64,000 nt of DNA from Rhynochetos jubatus (lineage: Eukaryota > Chordata > Aves > Eurypygiformes > Rhynochetidae), in the NCBI GenBank assembly GCA_027574665.1, contig CM050656.1, positions 8,321,501 to 8,385,500 of the forward strand. Direction: 5' to 3'. The translations under genes were made by a program, and so were the position numbers. Positions 13,101-25,300 of this stretch are shown piece after piece. Positions within the stretch are counted from its first letter, which is position 1; each line of letters begins with the position of its first letter. The notes under the pieces were generated by a model. That model searched no databases and had not been told where the DNA came from. It saw only the letters and a list, made by a program, of their open reading frames with translations.

Positions 13101-15860
13101 TTTTATGTTAAATTAACAATCTGCATTTAATAATGATGTATGTCATTGTTCTGAGCCATTCCTAAAACCCAAACCCCAACAACATGAAAATACGGAACAT
13201 AAGAGATCATAAAATCAGCAAAGGCTTTTTGCATATCTGCCTATAGCAGTTGTGACTGAATGAAAACATGCCATGAGCTGGCAGATGTATCTAAATGCCC
13301 TCTAGTCATTGTAATGGGAACTTCAACAGGTTTGTGCCTTAAAAGCTAAAGATGGTTTTCTTTTACCTCCATTCTCTGAATGAAAATTGAGTATCTGACA
13401 GTTTTAAATCTCTGCAAAAAGCTTCGGAGAGCAAAAGTGGTTTTACTATCGTAAAGTTTGATTTGAGAAACACTTGGGTGCTGGAGAAGACCATGAAATA
13501 AGTGTGAGTACTTAAGCTCTTTGCATACAGATTTCAGGTTGGGATGGTTTGTTTGGTTTGTGGTTGGTTGCGGTTTTTATTTTTGAACTGATTACCATAA
13601 GTGGTTGATCTCTTGGAGCCAGGTGTCTTGTATTGTAACTCCTGTGTGACTAGAACAATCCATCTTTCCTGAAAACAATTTATTTGTGACCAGCTTTAGG
13701 TAGTTGATTATCCATGTTCTGCCACTGGGGACTCAACCTCAGGAAGAGTTTATGAAGTTATAATTAGCTTTCTGTCGGAGTTTCAACTTGTACAACTTTC
13801 ATGGGTACATACGCAGAGCATCTTGCTTGGTTTCAAACTCCTACCAAGTTATTGCCTTATTGCCTCAAATTAAAGACATCTGTAGGTAGAAAGAGCAGAG
13901 TATTTTAACTTGCATGGGAAAAACTTACTACAGGAGACATATTTCTGCAGTCAAAATCTCAACTACCAGTCATCTGTAACCAGATTCCCCTCGGCCACCA
14001 CTGAACAAGGTCACCACACCTTAGTAATGGGAATAGGCATGGAAATGTTTTTTTAGTTCATCTTATTCTCAGTGGTGTTTTCCTCATAATTTTAGCCTCT
14101 GAGTAAGAAAATGACCAAAGAAAGTATTAGGGGGTTCAGTGGATTGATGCACTGAATTTTCACCCACTGATACCTACCTTCAAATACTAGTCTGACCTTC
14201 AGATGAAAAGGAGCTGCTTGCCTGCTCTGATATTGGCTTTTGCACCTTCAATAAAAATGCTGCAAGTTTTATCATTGTTGACTGCTGGCAGGTTTACAGG
14301 GAGACACGCTGCTATTCAGGTGTTCGTGATGATAGATGCTGTATCAGTACTGTGGAGCCATTGGTCAGGAGTAAGGTGAAATGTCAATCTGTCTCATAAA
14401 AAGCCGCTTTCTGAAGAGGGCTGGCTTATGCTGAATTTTTAACAACACATTCTCCTTCTCCAAATGTATCTAAACATAGATTTATTTTTATCCAGGCAGG
14501 AGAGATCCTCTTGACTCCCATTTCACCTAGCTTTCTCCTCTTCGGTGCATGTTAGTCATTGATTGATGTACTCTTGTGAAGAAATAGCGTGACAAGGACA
14601 TCTAAGCAAACTGCATTTTCTTTAGTATAACATGTTGCACATGTCTGTACCTGCAGTGTGCAGGCCATGTGTGTAACCGTGCATGCATGCAAAGAATGGA
14701 AACCTCTATTCTTATTTCAAACTGATGACCAATGCCCAAACCTGTGTCTGAAAAGGCACTGGAGGTGAATGTTGAGACCTAGATGGTGTGTTCCTTGTCT
14801 TTTCATCTTTTGCAGCAGTGCAGGCATGCCTGTTGTGGGACAATAACCTCCCAGTTCAGGAGCAGGTCTCATTTAAAAGTTTCAGATCCAGTTTAAGTTC
14901 AATGATTTGGTTTAATTTAGTGGCCCCAAGAGATGTCCTTGAGCTCAAATAATCCAAGTCTGTCCTTTAAGGTCTGGGGACTGAGAACTCTGACAGAGGT
15001 TCTTTCAGCAAATGATATCCAGCAGGTCCTGCAGACATGACTGTTTCAGAAAGGAGGGAAAGGGATTCCTCACTGGGTCTACAAAAAGGAATGATCCAGC
15101 TTTATCTACAGAGAGTGTTCAGAGGAAAATGTACTCTGTCTGATAATTCACCACCAAATCTATATCCACAGGCTTGAAGTGACCCAGTCTCGGCCTGACT
15201 TTCTTTGCTAAATCCTTGGGGCAGCATCAGGAGATGCGTGAGCCTAATGTAGAACTTGGCATGTTCGTATATAGCTGACCCCTTAACTGATGAAGTTATG
15301 TAGCTCTTTCACTGCCCTTCCTTCTGCTAGCTAGAATAATCCATCAGGGATTATCCATCAGGATAACCCATGTAAGGGACAGGCCTGCAGAAGTGATGGG
15401 ATGGTCATGTCTTTCAGGATACCAGTGCACATGACTATTGCTTTTGCCAGGATCTGTCACCTCACTTCTATTAATGCACAATTATATTTCAACAGCAGGC
15501 AAACTTGTGTTTACCATGGTAGTGCTTGCCCTGTTGACAGTGTTGAGTGATTCTTAAGTGTTCAGTAAATCAGTGAAATTTTCTGAACAGTGGGAAGTTT
15601 TGATGTCATTAACAAAATGCATGTTAACTAGCAGCTGCAAATTATTTAGAAAAATGTAGTAGAAACAGTGCCTTTTTTTTTTTTTCTTTCTGCATTATAT
15701 TGTGTGAACTCAGTCTGCAGCAGGCATGGACAGTGCTACAAAATGTCTGTACTATTCAGGATCTGAATACTCCAATTTTCCAAACATTGACTTAGCTTTT
15801 ATGTCCTGCACTGACTGCTCCCACAATATTATGGGTCAGAGCGTTGCCTGCCTTAGACTT
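7160..15860. other. Intronic stretch without recognised features
   Basis: About 8.7 kb of AT-rich unique sequence. Apart from the TG/TA microsatellite and a small self-complementary TGCATGCATGCA at 14680-14691, I see no gene, repeat family or structured RNA. Confidence 0.6.
7919..7943. repeat. Compound microsatellite (TG)n(TA)n
   Basis: About seven TG units run directly into about six TA units. This is an ordinary dinucleotide microsatellite likely to vary in length. Confidence 0.9.
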
Positions 15861-16445
15861 TGTCATGGTTAAATCCCAGCCAGCAAATAAGCACCACACA
15901 GCTGCTTGCTCACTCCCCACCCTTTCCCCCAGTGGGATGGGGGAGAGAATCAGAAGAGTAGAAGTGAGAAAACTCGTGGGTTGAGGTAAAGACCATTCAG
16001 TAGGTAAAGCAAAGCTGCGCACAGGCAAAGCAAACCAAGGAATTTGTTCCCCACTTCCCATGGGCAGGCAAGGGTTCAGCCATCTCCAGGGAAGCAGGGC
16101 TCTGTCATGTGTAACTGTTACCTAGGAAGGCAAATGCCATCACTCTGAATGTCCCCCCCTTCCTCCTCCTTCCCACAGCTTTACATGCTGAGCATGATGC
16201 CATATGGTGTGGAATATCCCTGATCAGTTGTCTCACCTGTGTCCCCTCCCAGCTTTTTGCGCTTCCCCAGCCCACTCATTGGTGGGGGGGTTGAGGAGCA
16301 GAAAAGTCCTTGACTCTCTGTGAGCACTGCTCAGCAGTAACAAAAACATCCCTGTTATCCACGCTGTTTCCAGCACGAATGAAAACCACAGACCCTTACT
16401 GGCTACTGTGAAGAAAATAACTCTATCCAAGCCAAGACCAGCACA
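15861..16445 (-). mobile_element. Solo LTR of an avian ERVL-type endogenous retrovirus
   Basis: The 585-bp element is bounded by TGTCATGG at the left and CCAGCACA at the right (TG...CA). It matches, from memory, an LTR family abundant in neoavian genomes. The sense strand is minus: read that way it starts TGTGCTGG and carries a CCAAT box (complement at 16278-16282). About 90 bp further on, the family TATAAA position reads TGTAAA (complement at 16180-16185), so the core promoter looks decayed. Its 3' portion has the ACCTCAACCCACGAG block typical of these LTRs. No internal gag/pol or second LTR flanks it, so it is a solo LTR left by recombination. The flanking 5-mers (GACTT and CAATT) do not match as a target duplication, which suggests age or slightly wrong boundaries. 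It is antisense to AGBL4. Confidence 0.85.
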
Positions 16446-16779
16446 CAATTCCTCTCCCTGTCAGTTTTGATATCATGCTTACCTGGGCAGTATATGAACA
16501 CCTCTCAGTTCTGCATTAGCCAGGATGACCACATGTTGGTCTCTGATCAGGGTGCAGTCTTGCCAAATGGGCTTCATTTGTGCTGAGGCTATCATCCAAA
16601 AATAGGCAAATGGGATCAGGGAAGGCAAGGCAAAGAGCATTAAATGTGTAATGATACCAATCAACGAGGGCTTGCCTCATGTTTTGGGATCTGGGAAACC
16701 ATTTCAGAAATCTGCTAGGGTTGTGTTTAAACAATAGCTGCCTACTTTCTGTTAAAGGGAAACAATCTTACTTTATTTC

Positions 16780-17100
16780 AGTGTGCTGCTTCTAGCAGTG
16801 TCAGCTTCTTTAATTATTGCTATTTAATTATGTCTTAGCATTTGAACTCTCCTCATTAACCTTTGTCAGAGCGAGACACCCAGGATAATGCAATGGCAAA
16901 GCCAACATCTTGTGTAATTTTTTTTTTTTCCTCCCTCCACCCCCTTCCCAAATCTCCAGAATTCATTAATTGAATGTTAGAGCATCTGGGCCACTTAAGT
17001 ATTCGAATCATGCAGCAACGTGGGTAGTGTTAGCCTGCTATGGCTCAATAAACCTCTCATTCTCTTGTTCACGGTTCATTTGAATTTTGCAGAAAAGTCT
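16780..17100. promoter_or_regulatory. Possible conserved noncoding element
   Basis: TTTAATTATTGC and TATTTAATTATG lie 10 bp apart near 16810-16831, and TTCATTAATTGAATG near 16961-16975 is a partial palindrome. The interval begins about 330 bp to the right of the minus-strand LTR and is not part of it. Evidence is textural only. Confidence 0.22.
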
Positions 17101-18826
17101 GGAAAAAAAATGAGGCATTCAAATAAAAATGGTGCAGATAATGGTAGGAGGAGATGAAGAACTCAGACAAATGTTTACCCTAAGTACCGTGTGTATGTGG
17201 CACTGTCATCCCTCTAATTGAAAAAGGGAATGGGCTTTAGAGCAGAAACCCACAAGCGAGAGTACACAGGCTCTATTCCTGTGTGACCTTCAGCTGTCAC
17301 TATCGCTGTCCTCTCTATCTGGAAGCAGAGTTTTTATTTTATGCTGGTAAAGTAGCACAGCCTAATTTCTTATTTGACGAGTGCTCTAAGATCTTGGGAG
17401 GAAAGGTATCATAAAAGTGCAAAATAAAACTATATGTGGTAGTATTAGTCCTGATTCTAATGGATTTTAGTAGGATCTTTAATCCCTTTATCTACCATGA
17501 ATAGATGTATTGTCTATAAAAGAAATTTTAAGCTGTTTCACTTCACTTTGGTAACACCTTGGTAATGCAAATATGCCTTTGTAGTGTTTCTCATGACAGT
17601 GAAAAATGAAAGTGCAGGAATAAAGTGTAATGACTGTAATGAGGATTCTTTAATGCAGTTGCTGGACCTAGGCAGGACTTCTGTAGTTTCCCTCCAGTTC
17701 TTTGCTCTCCACACCACACAAACCTGGCTGATGCTGCCTTTTGTCCCACCATAGCGTATTCCTAATGTCTGGTTTGGATTAGGCAGTTATGGCATAAAAT
17801 GTAGGCTGTGTTACACCTAACAGAAGCAGACCTGTAGTCTGAGGTTTTACTCTGATTCCTCAGCTGTGAAACTACTGTGTAAAGCAGAAGAAAGATGCTT
17901 TCACACTGAGAATTGCTTGTGGTGACTATGGATGTGGTAGCAATAAGAAAGGGCTGACCTTTATTTCAGAGATGGAGAAAGGGGGGAGAGACTAAACTAA
18001 AGACTTGGCATAGCTAAATATGAGCATTTACCTGAGCTTCCCAGGTTGGAGTCTCCAGGCTCACTTAACAATCAGTGCAGGGAGACTGGAAGCTGCAGAG
18101 GGTACCTCATCCCACTAACACCTGCTTTGCCCTCTGGAGGTGGTTGGCTCATTACTTAAATACTTAAAGCCAGGTGGGATGAATCCTGGATGAAAGCCAG
18201 GCTGTGAGAATGCAGTTAGGTGCCTGACTCCTCCTTTATCATCTAAATCCCATGGATTCAAAAAAGGACAAAGGTTTTTCAGTATCTTCTTGGATGTGTT
18301 CCTGCCTAATCTCTCTCCTGCAGCCTCAGGACTTCCTTTGTCAGATTTTTCTCTCCTGTATTTTTCCAGAAGAACTCTCCATTCCTCTGCCCGAGGCTGA
18401 AAGTGACCTTTTTCCATGTAACATTTGTTGTTAGTGCTGGCAAAGGGAGGCTCACATCAGCTTGGCTCTGTGCTGTTTGACTGCTGGGACTGATGTACAA
18501 ACCTCACCATTGTCAGCACACTAAAGACATCCAAGGTTTCTACCTATAAAAGTCAAGCTGAATGGGAGAGGGTAGTTATCCTTTGAGTTTAGGATCTGAG
18601 GCACTGTGCCTGACCCAGCTATGGTTACGGGTTGCTCAGTCATGCAATGAAATGTCTTTGCTTTTCTTCAGGGAAAGAGTTGTGTTGTGCTTTTCCATGG
18701 TCATGTCGGGCTGGCCAATGCTGTGCTGGCACTCCTGTGGCTCATACCTGCTGCAGGAGTAGCATCCCTACTGAGACTGTCAGTTTCTTTTTGGCTGCTT
18801 GCTATTTCTCACTGAACTTGGTGATG

Positions 18827-18852
18827 CTTTGGATTTTCGCTTTGGATTTTCG
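18827..18852. repeat. 13-bp tandem duplication
   Basis: CTTTGGATTTTCG occurs twice in direct contact without mismatch (18827-18839 and 18840-18852). It is probably a small slippage duplication. Confidence 0.8.
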
Positions 18853-21800
18853 AAGGACAGGTTCTTCCTCTCCCAGTCCTTGATAATGAGTAGTCTGGAA
18901 AAGATGTTTATCTCTTCTTTACTGTCTGCATTTGTTGAGCCTCAGTTACACTCTCTCGATCCACAGATAACTGAGTGAAACCCCACCTCTAGAAACCTTT
19001 GACCTTGTCTCTACAAATAGATCTCACCTTACCCTGAAAAAGGCTGTCCCCAACCAGGCTATTTCACTGCTTTTCATTTGTTAGGAACTTGATTTTCTTT
19101 TTTTCTCTTCATGCAGAGGCAAATAGTTTTCTTTTCTTTTTTCCTCTTTCCTTGTCTGAAACTGAAGTGGAAAAGAGGAATGGCAGAGCCATAAGCACTG
19201 TAAAGAAAATGACAGACTGCTCTGTGTCACTAACTGTGCAGAGCATGTCACTGGTCAGAGACATTAGCTTCTGCTTGCCTATGCTCGGTCTTTTCTTTTT
19301 TTTATTTGTCTTTACTGTTATTTATCTGATGTAGTGACATGTATTTTTTTGACAATCACCAGCCAATAGTTCCACATTTCTCAAAGAGAAAATGAGATAA
19401 TCATTGTGTGGCCTGGTATTACTGGAAGGGCAGATTAGATTTGCTCAAAAACGGTGGCATTTTATGGTTACTTTTATGCTCTGTAAACAGAGGAAGAGAC
19501 AGATTGAAGAGATTACTTTACAAAAAATTCCATTTCAAGTCACTGGGGAAGCAGGTAACCTTCAGATCTCAGCTTTGCATAAGAATGCAGTGAAAGAGAG
19601 AGGATTTCTATTAACACTGCCAGCCTCTTCCAGAAAAATACACCGTCTGCTGCTCCACATCAACTTTCCTCCCTGCCTGTTTTCTCCTTTCCACCCACCT
19701 TGTCCCCTGGCAGTGCCATTAGAGATGAGCCAGTGACTCAGGGCAGTTCCTCAGCTGAGGCAACTAGTCACAGTTCCATTGGCTTCAATGGAGCGGTAAC
19801 AATTTATGCTGGCTGAAGGATGGTCCCTCGTGGTTTGAACCTGACCCAGTGTGGTGGTTTGTTTTTTTTTTTTTTCTACAGTACTTGGAGTGACAGAGAT
19901 TGCTTGTAAAGTTTGCACCTGTATCCAAAGTCTGAGGTTGTTCATGACTGGAATATTAATTTTTTTCAGAACCAAAAGTTGGGTAAACCGGTTTGAGTAG
20001 ACATTAAGTCTGGCTTCTGATAGAAAAATCTATGGATGTTTTAAAACAAACAAATAATTAAAAAAAAAATAAAAGCTGAGTTTTCAGAATCTTTGAAGGA
20101 ATGGCTGAGGAAGGATCTCTCTTTGTACCATGTGATTTTCTTATTGCATAGGTATTCAGTAGTGACTTGCTGGAGACAGCAGGATGCTAGATGGACCTTT
20201 GTCTTATTCAGATAATGTGTCATCAAATCAGATTTTTATCCTCCTGTTTGTGTTTAGTTTGTAGAAGAATGGAAATATTCTGCCAGTTTTGGGACAGCAT
20301 TCAAGGAAGGTTTTTATGTAAAGCATAACCCAGTGCATGTCTTATTTACTGAGGAGCCAAACCCACCACTAAAAGTGCTTTGATAATATTGACTACTTTC
20401 ATGCAAAACAAAGGAAGTTCTCTTGTGATTATTTGTATACTTTTGGGTGACAGTTGTGTTAAAAATAGGAACTTCTGGATGCTTGTTAATCCAAACATCA
20501 AAACTATGTCTGTCTTTGCACTTGAGCTGTCCACCTGCATGGGACTATTTCAGGAGCAACAAAGGAAGTCAGATCATGGTCTGTCATGCTTTTCAGTACC
20601 CAGCACAAAAAGTCAGTTGAGGCAGTAATGTAAAATTGTTGTGTGTCAAGCTCATGTGTAGCTATCAAAATATCCACCAAGCTATATGTTTATTTTAATA
20701 AAAAAGATGTAAAGATTTTCTCTTTCTTCATTCTTTTAATTAGGTTTAAGTAATTATTATTTTTATGCACAAGAGCTATAGATGGAACATTTGCTTTTCC
20801 AGGTACTTCAGGTGATTGCCCATAGTCCCCAGATTTGTCATATTTAACTTATTTCTGCTAAGCTTTTTTAACCTTCTGAAATAAACCACCCATTTCTTTG
20901 ACACCCATCATCTACCTGGTGCAGCAAGCTATGTGAATTCCCTATTGCAAGTCAGACTTGCCTTATTCTTAGCCACAGAAACTTCAAGTAGTAAGATATT
21001 CTGCTATGCTGGTTAGTCTATAAGCACACGGGAATCATGGGTCTATTGAAGTCAATGGTAGAATTATCTTTTTGTCCACAATGTCATGCATGGGGAGAAA
21101 TATTACTTGCCTGAAAGGCCTGAGAATGTAAATAGGCAAGATGGGCAGCTAAACATGGGAAAGGGAGCTGGAAGGTCAAAGCAGGCTAGCCTTTGGGCTA
21201 TGATGAAGCTCTGGGGACAAAGACCTGTTGAAACCTACACCAGCCCCATCAGTTATGAGAAACTAGTTTTTCATCACAGTCCTGTGGACTCTGTCTCTCC
21301 TTTCACTGAGGTTGTCTCACTTCAGAAATAGGAGACTCTTTTCCTTGTTTGTGACGGTGTCTGGGTGCCCTGTTATCTATATCGCCTTAAATAAACAACT
21401 CTACAGAAGAGCTTTGTTGTCCAAGTATGAGGTAAGTAGTGGATATCATGAGAAGTCAGGTATTTATTTCTGGACTACCCTCTTCTGCTGTCATGGTATT
21501 TTTTCATATAATTTCTTAGCACAGCTGTTGTTGTAGTAGGTAACTTATAGGTATTTCATTGCTATAACTTCGTGACCTGTTTGGCTGCTAGGCAAAAAAA
21601 TAACCTTTTTTTAAAAAAAAAGTATAAATCAAGGAAATTTAACTTTGTGTAAGCTCTGCACACAAATAGAACAACTACTGTAACTTATGTCTGTTATTGA
21701 GCTTGTCAACTCTGGAACTGTCCTGTTGAGAGGCCTCTTGATGTCAAGCACGCTCTCTCAATATGAAAAGGAATTTGTACTTGCAATGAATATTCATATG

Positions 21801-22366
21801 ATAGGCATGGGTGATCCACAGATAAAGGTTTTCATCCTTACAAACGCAGTATTGTGAGAATTAATATGAAGGCACTTCTGTATCACACAATTTGGAGTCT
21901 ATGTCGTCACAGGAGGAAATGGGCGTAGTTCTGCCCAAAGTGATGGAGTGGCTTTCATTTACCCCTACAGTGAATTTGTTACCTACCCAGCCAGACCTAA
22001 TTTTTTTTGATGTGAATAGATTAGAAGATCAGTCCATTAATGCAGAAGATTTAGTAGCTATTTGGTGAGTTTTTGCCATCTTTGACATTTCAGAATGGAG
22101 CTTAATGATGCAGGATTTTAGCATAAACAACGTGACTGCATGGGGACATTTCTTTTCCTGTCTTTCTGCTACCTTCTCCAGGCTTGGCATTCTTGGTGTG
22201 TATATGACTTGGGACAGTAGGGTCCCTTTTCAAGTGCACCTACAGGCTTTGCCACAGCTGTTAAGCTTTCTTTGTGAAGCAAGAGTTCTACAAGGGCACA
22301 GGTTAGTCAGTTTCTCGGAGCTTAAAATAATCTCGTTTCCCTGGTTCCTCAGAAGATGTTGTGTTT

Positions 22367-22391
22367 AAAAAAAAAAAAAAAATAAAAAAAA
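22367..22391. repeat. A-rich tract
   Basis: A run of 16 A's, interrupted by one T, continues as seven or more A's. No retrogene or recognisable SINE body precedes it on the plus strand. Confidence 0.8.
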
Positions 22392-25300
22392 TTACACACT
22401 TTAATAGAAATACTTTTCCTTCATTAAATTAAATCTCTAAAGCCCAATAGCATTTTCAGTGCTTATATGAAAATGCCAGTGGGGATTTGAGATTAAAAGC
22501 GGTATTTTTGTACAAGTCAATGAAGATCTCAATAGGAAAGAACACTCTTAAAATATAAATTCCTCCAGTATCGGGAGAGACAGATTTTCTACTTAGTTCC
22601 TTGATAATACTTCTCCCAGACTTGTTAGGAAATTCTGTTTTCATATATCTGATATAAGGCTGTTACACATTAGCTCTCCATTTAATGAAATCTTATTAAT
22701 GGTGCCTTTTTTATTATAGAGATATGCCAAGCTACTAAGATTTAATTTGTTTTTAACAGTAAACATGAGGTGTTGTGACCCATTTGTATGCAGCTCAGTT
22801 TCTCTTTTTCTATCAAAAAGAAAAAAGGATTAAATGACATATTAAAAATAAAAGCAAAATATATCCACTATTTATACTGGTATCATCTAGACGTACATTG
22901 CCATGAAAGGCTGCTCCATGTGTGACCCACAGCTAGAGGAATAGGAAATGAATATATTAAACCCCAAATTCTCAAGAAATGTTTTGTGGTGGTTTTATTT
23001 TTTTCTCCCTCTGCTGGTATCTGCTATTTATTCCAGCAAAAAACTCTTTAACAACCTGAGGTCTGAACTTTTATAGATAAAATACTGAGTGATCAAGGTG
23101 CAGATTTTGGGAAAGGGCTTTCCAAATTGTTTCCCCATGAAGAGAAGAAAGAGGTACAAGTTGTTTTTTGGTAATAAATACATGCAGATATAAAGTTTTT
23201 TCCATTTAAGGATTTCAAAGCTGCTGTTCTTTGTCGTCCAAGTCAGTATTGACTAGGTTAGCTGTTGAGCAAGAGCAAACGATTCTGCAGTCTGGTATTC
23301 AGGGTGTCAATGTGAAAGGAAGGAAAACAGGAAAAAACCAAAAACAATCTCACAGTATAATGTGTTTAGGGTGCTCCTGGAAGTGTGAATGGAGTTTCAG
23401 ATCCCTTAAGGGTGAGAAGGGGTTTTGCCTGGGTTTTCCCACATGCTGAGTAAGTCTGCTGAGCCTCTAAGTATTGACCAAATCAGGGATTGTTGCCACT
23501 GCTGTTTTACCGCTGTGTTTTTGTGGTGCTCTTCCATTAGGTACAATTTGAAAATGCCTGCTAAAACTAGTGGGAGAGGCAGAGATATGTGCATTTCTGG
23601 GGGACTTGGCCACAGGGAGAACTCAGGTTGCCTATAGATACTGACATCTTCTGAGCTAGGTGACAGCTGAATGCAGTTTGTGAAGATCTAAACTATGGAC
23701 TTAAATGGGATTTAGGCTACTTTAGTTGCTAAATCTGTTTGTGGATTTATTCTTGAGTGTCTTTTGAAAGGTTACTCATCAGTTCAGTGGAAGAGCAACA
23801 AAAAGAACACGGGATTTTTTACTTCTATCCTCATATTCAGACAATGCTACGTCATGTGTTTGATAGAGGACAGTGACCTTCAAAAAGTTTTCCATCACTT
23901 CAGAAGCTTTCTCAAAATTAGGACAGTGGTCTGGGCTCAGCCTTGACAGCTTCTGAAAAATCTCTCCAGGGTTCAGTTCTAAATGTCATCAGCGTGGATA
24001 TGTCTGGTTTGAAAGTTTAAATTCTGCAATGATGAGAAAATCTGCTTGAACTTAACGGCATGCAAGCTTTATTTTTCCTTTTCTGCCTTGGAAATGTGCA
24101 GGCCTGCATTATGCCAGTAGTCTGAAAACGGAATTGCTTAAATCCACTCTGACTTTTCCATGCTGTCTCTATGGTAGTAGCTGTGGCTAATGGGAAGATA
24201 ACTTCTACAATTATTATAATCAATAGATCATGAATGCAAAAATAAAGCAAATTAGGAGTAATCTTTTCTCTCTTTCTTCTAAATCGGTTCATAAACTGAG
24301 AAGAGTGTCATTGCAAGTGCCAACCTAGCTTTTAATTCAAACAAGCTTTCGTCATTTACTGGTAAGGCCAGGAGGGTTAAGTCTATCAGTTGCTGTTGTT
24401 TTTTCACTTGTCTGGAGTATCTCTATTAATTTTTCTTTCATCTGAAGTAGCTCCAAATCTCTCAAATGTATTTTCACTGGAGAACAGTATTGTTGGGTAG
24501 CGTGGCTTCCATTAGAGATGTGGGTCAGAGCCTGTCTGTGCAGCTTAGTGGGGACAGGGAGATGTGGGGAGATGGAGACAGATGTTTTGCCAACAGTTAT
24601 ACCAATGTTTTAGTAGCTAGTGCTGGATAAGCTGTTTAATCCATCTTTGCTTCAAGTACATATCACTTGAATGGGCTTGAAATTGCTTTTCTCGTACTGA
24701 CAAAGTGCTGCTTGAAATATACCTATGCTCTAGCCTGAGGGATATTTGGGAGGGATTATCAGTTGGAGGACACTTAGCACCAACAGGTATGTATGTGGTC
24801 ATGTTGTGTTCAGTGATTTTTTTTAATTCCACGAGGAACTCCGAAGTTGACTGTTCACTCGAAAGTCTACCTTTTGATAAAGGGAAGTAGTGTTGGAATC
24901 CAGCTCTGCTTAAGGTCACTAGCATTCTCCTGCTGTATTACATGCAGATTTTCCTGACTCATGAGAATAGCATTACATGGAATATGCATTCTATATCAGC
25001 AAAAGAAATGCATGCATGTAGAGATATAGCCAGAGTTTATAGGCTTACTAAGAGATATGTAAACAGTCCTCCACCTCCTCTGTCCTTATTTCCAGCTGAC
25101 ATTCCCCCTGGCTGTGTTTTCCCTTCCTCACCCTTATGTACTTTCAACAGATTGGGGTGAGAAGGGTTGTTTTTACTTTAACTTAAAATCAGCCACATAG
25201 CCTTTGATCTATCACCACCCTGTATTGGCTGACCCTTGGGTGCACTGAGAGCATGTGGGGGTAAATATAAGATGGATTCTGTAATCTTGGCTCAGGAATT

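Noticed and set aside
15792-16061. 89-codon minus-strand frame
   Set aside because: It lies mostly inside the non-coding solo LTR.
19340-19370. Frame reading LTITS-like residues, considered as the AGBL4 exon preceding exon A
   Set aside because: The residues upstream do not fit the family, a stop follows at once, and no donor with the right phase is present.
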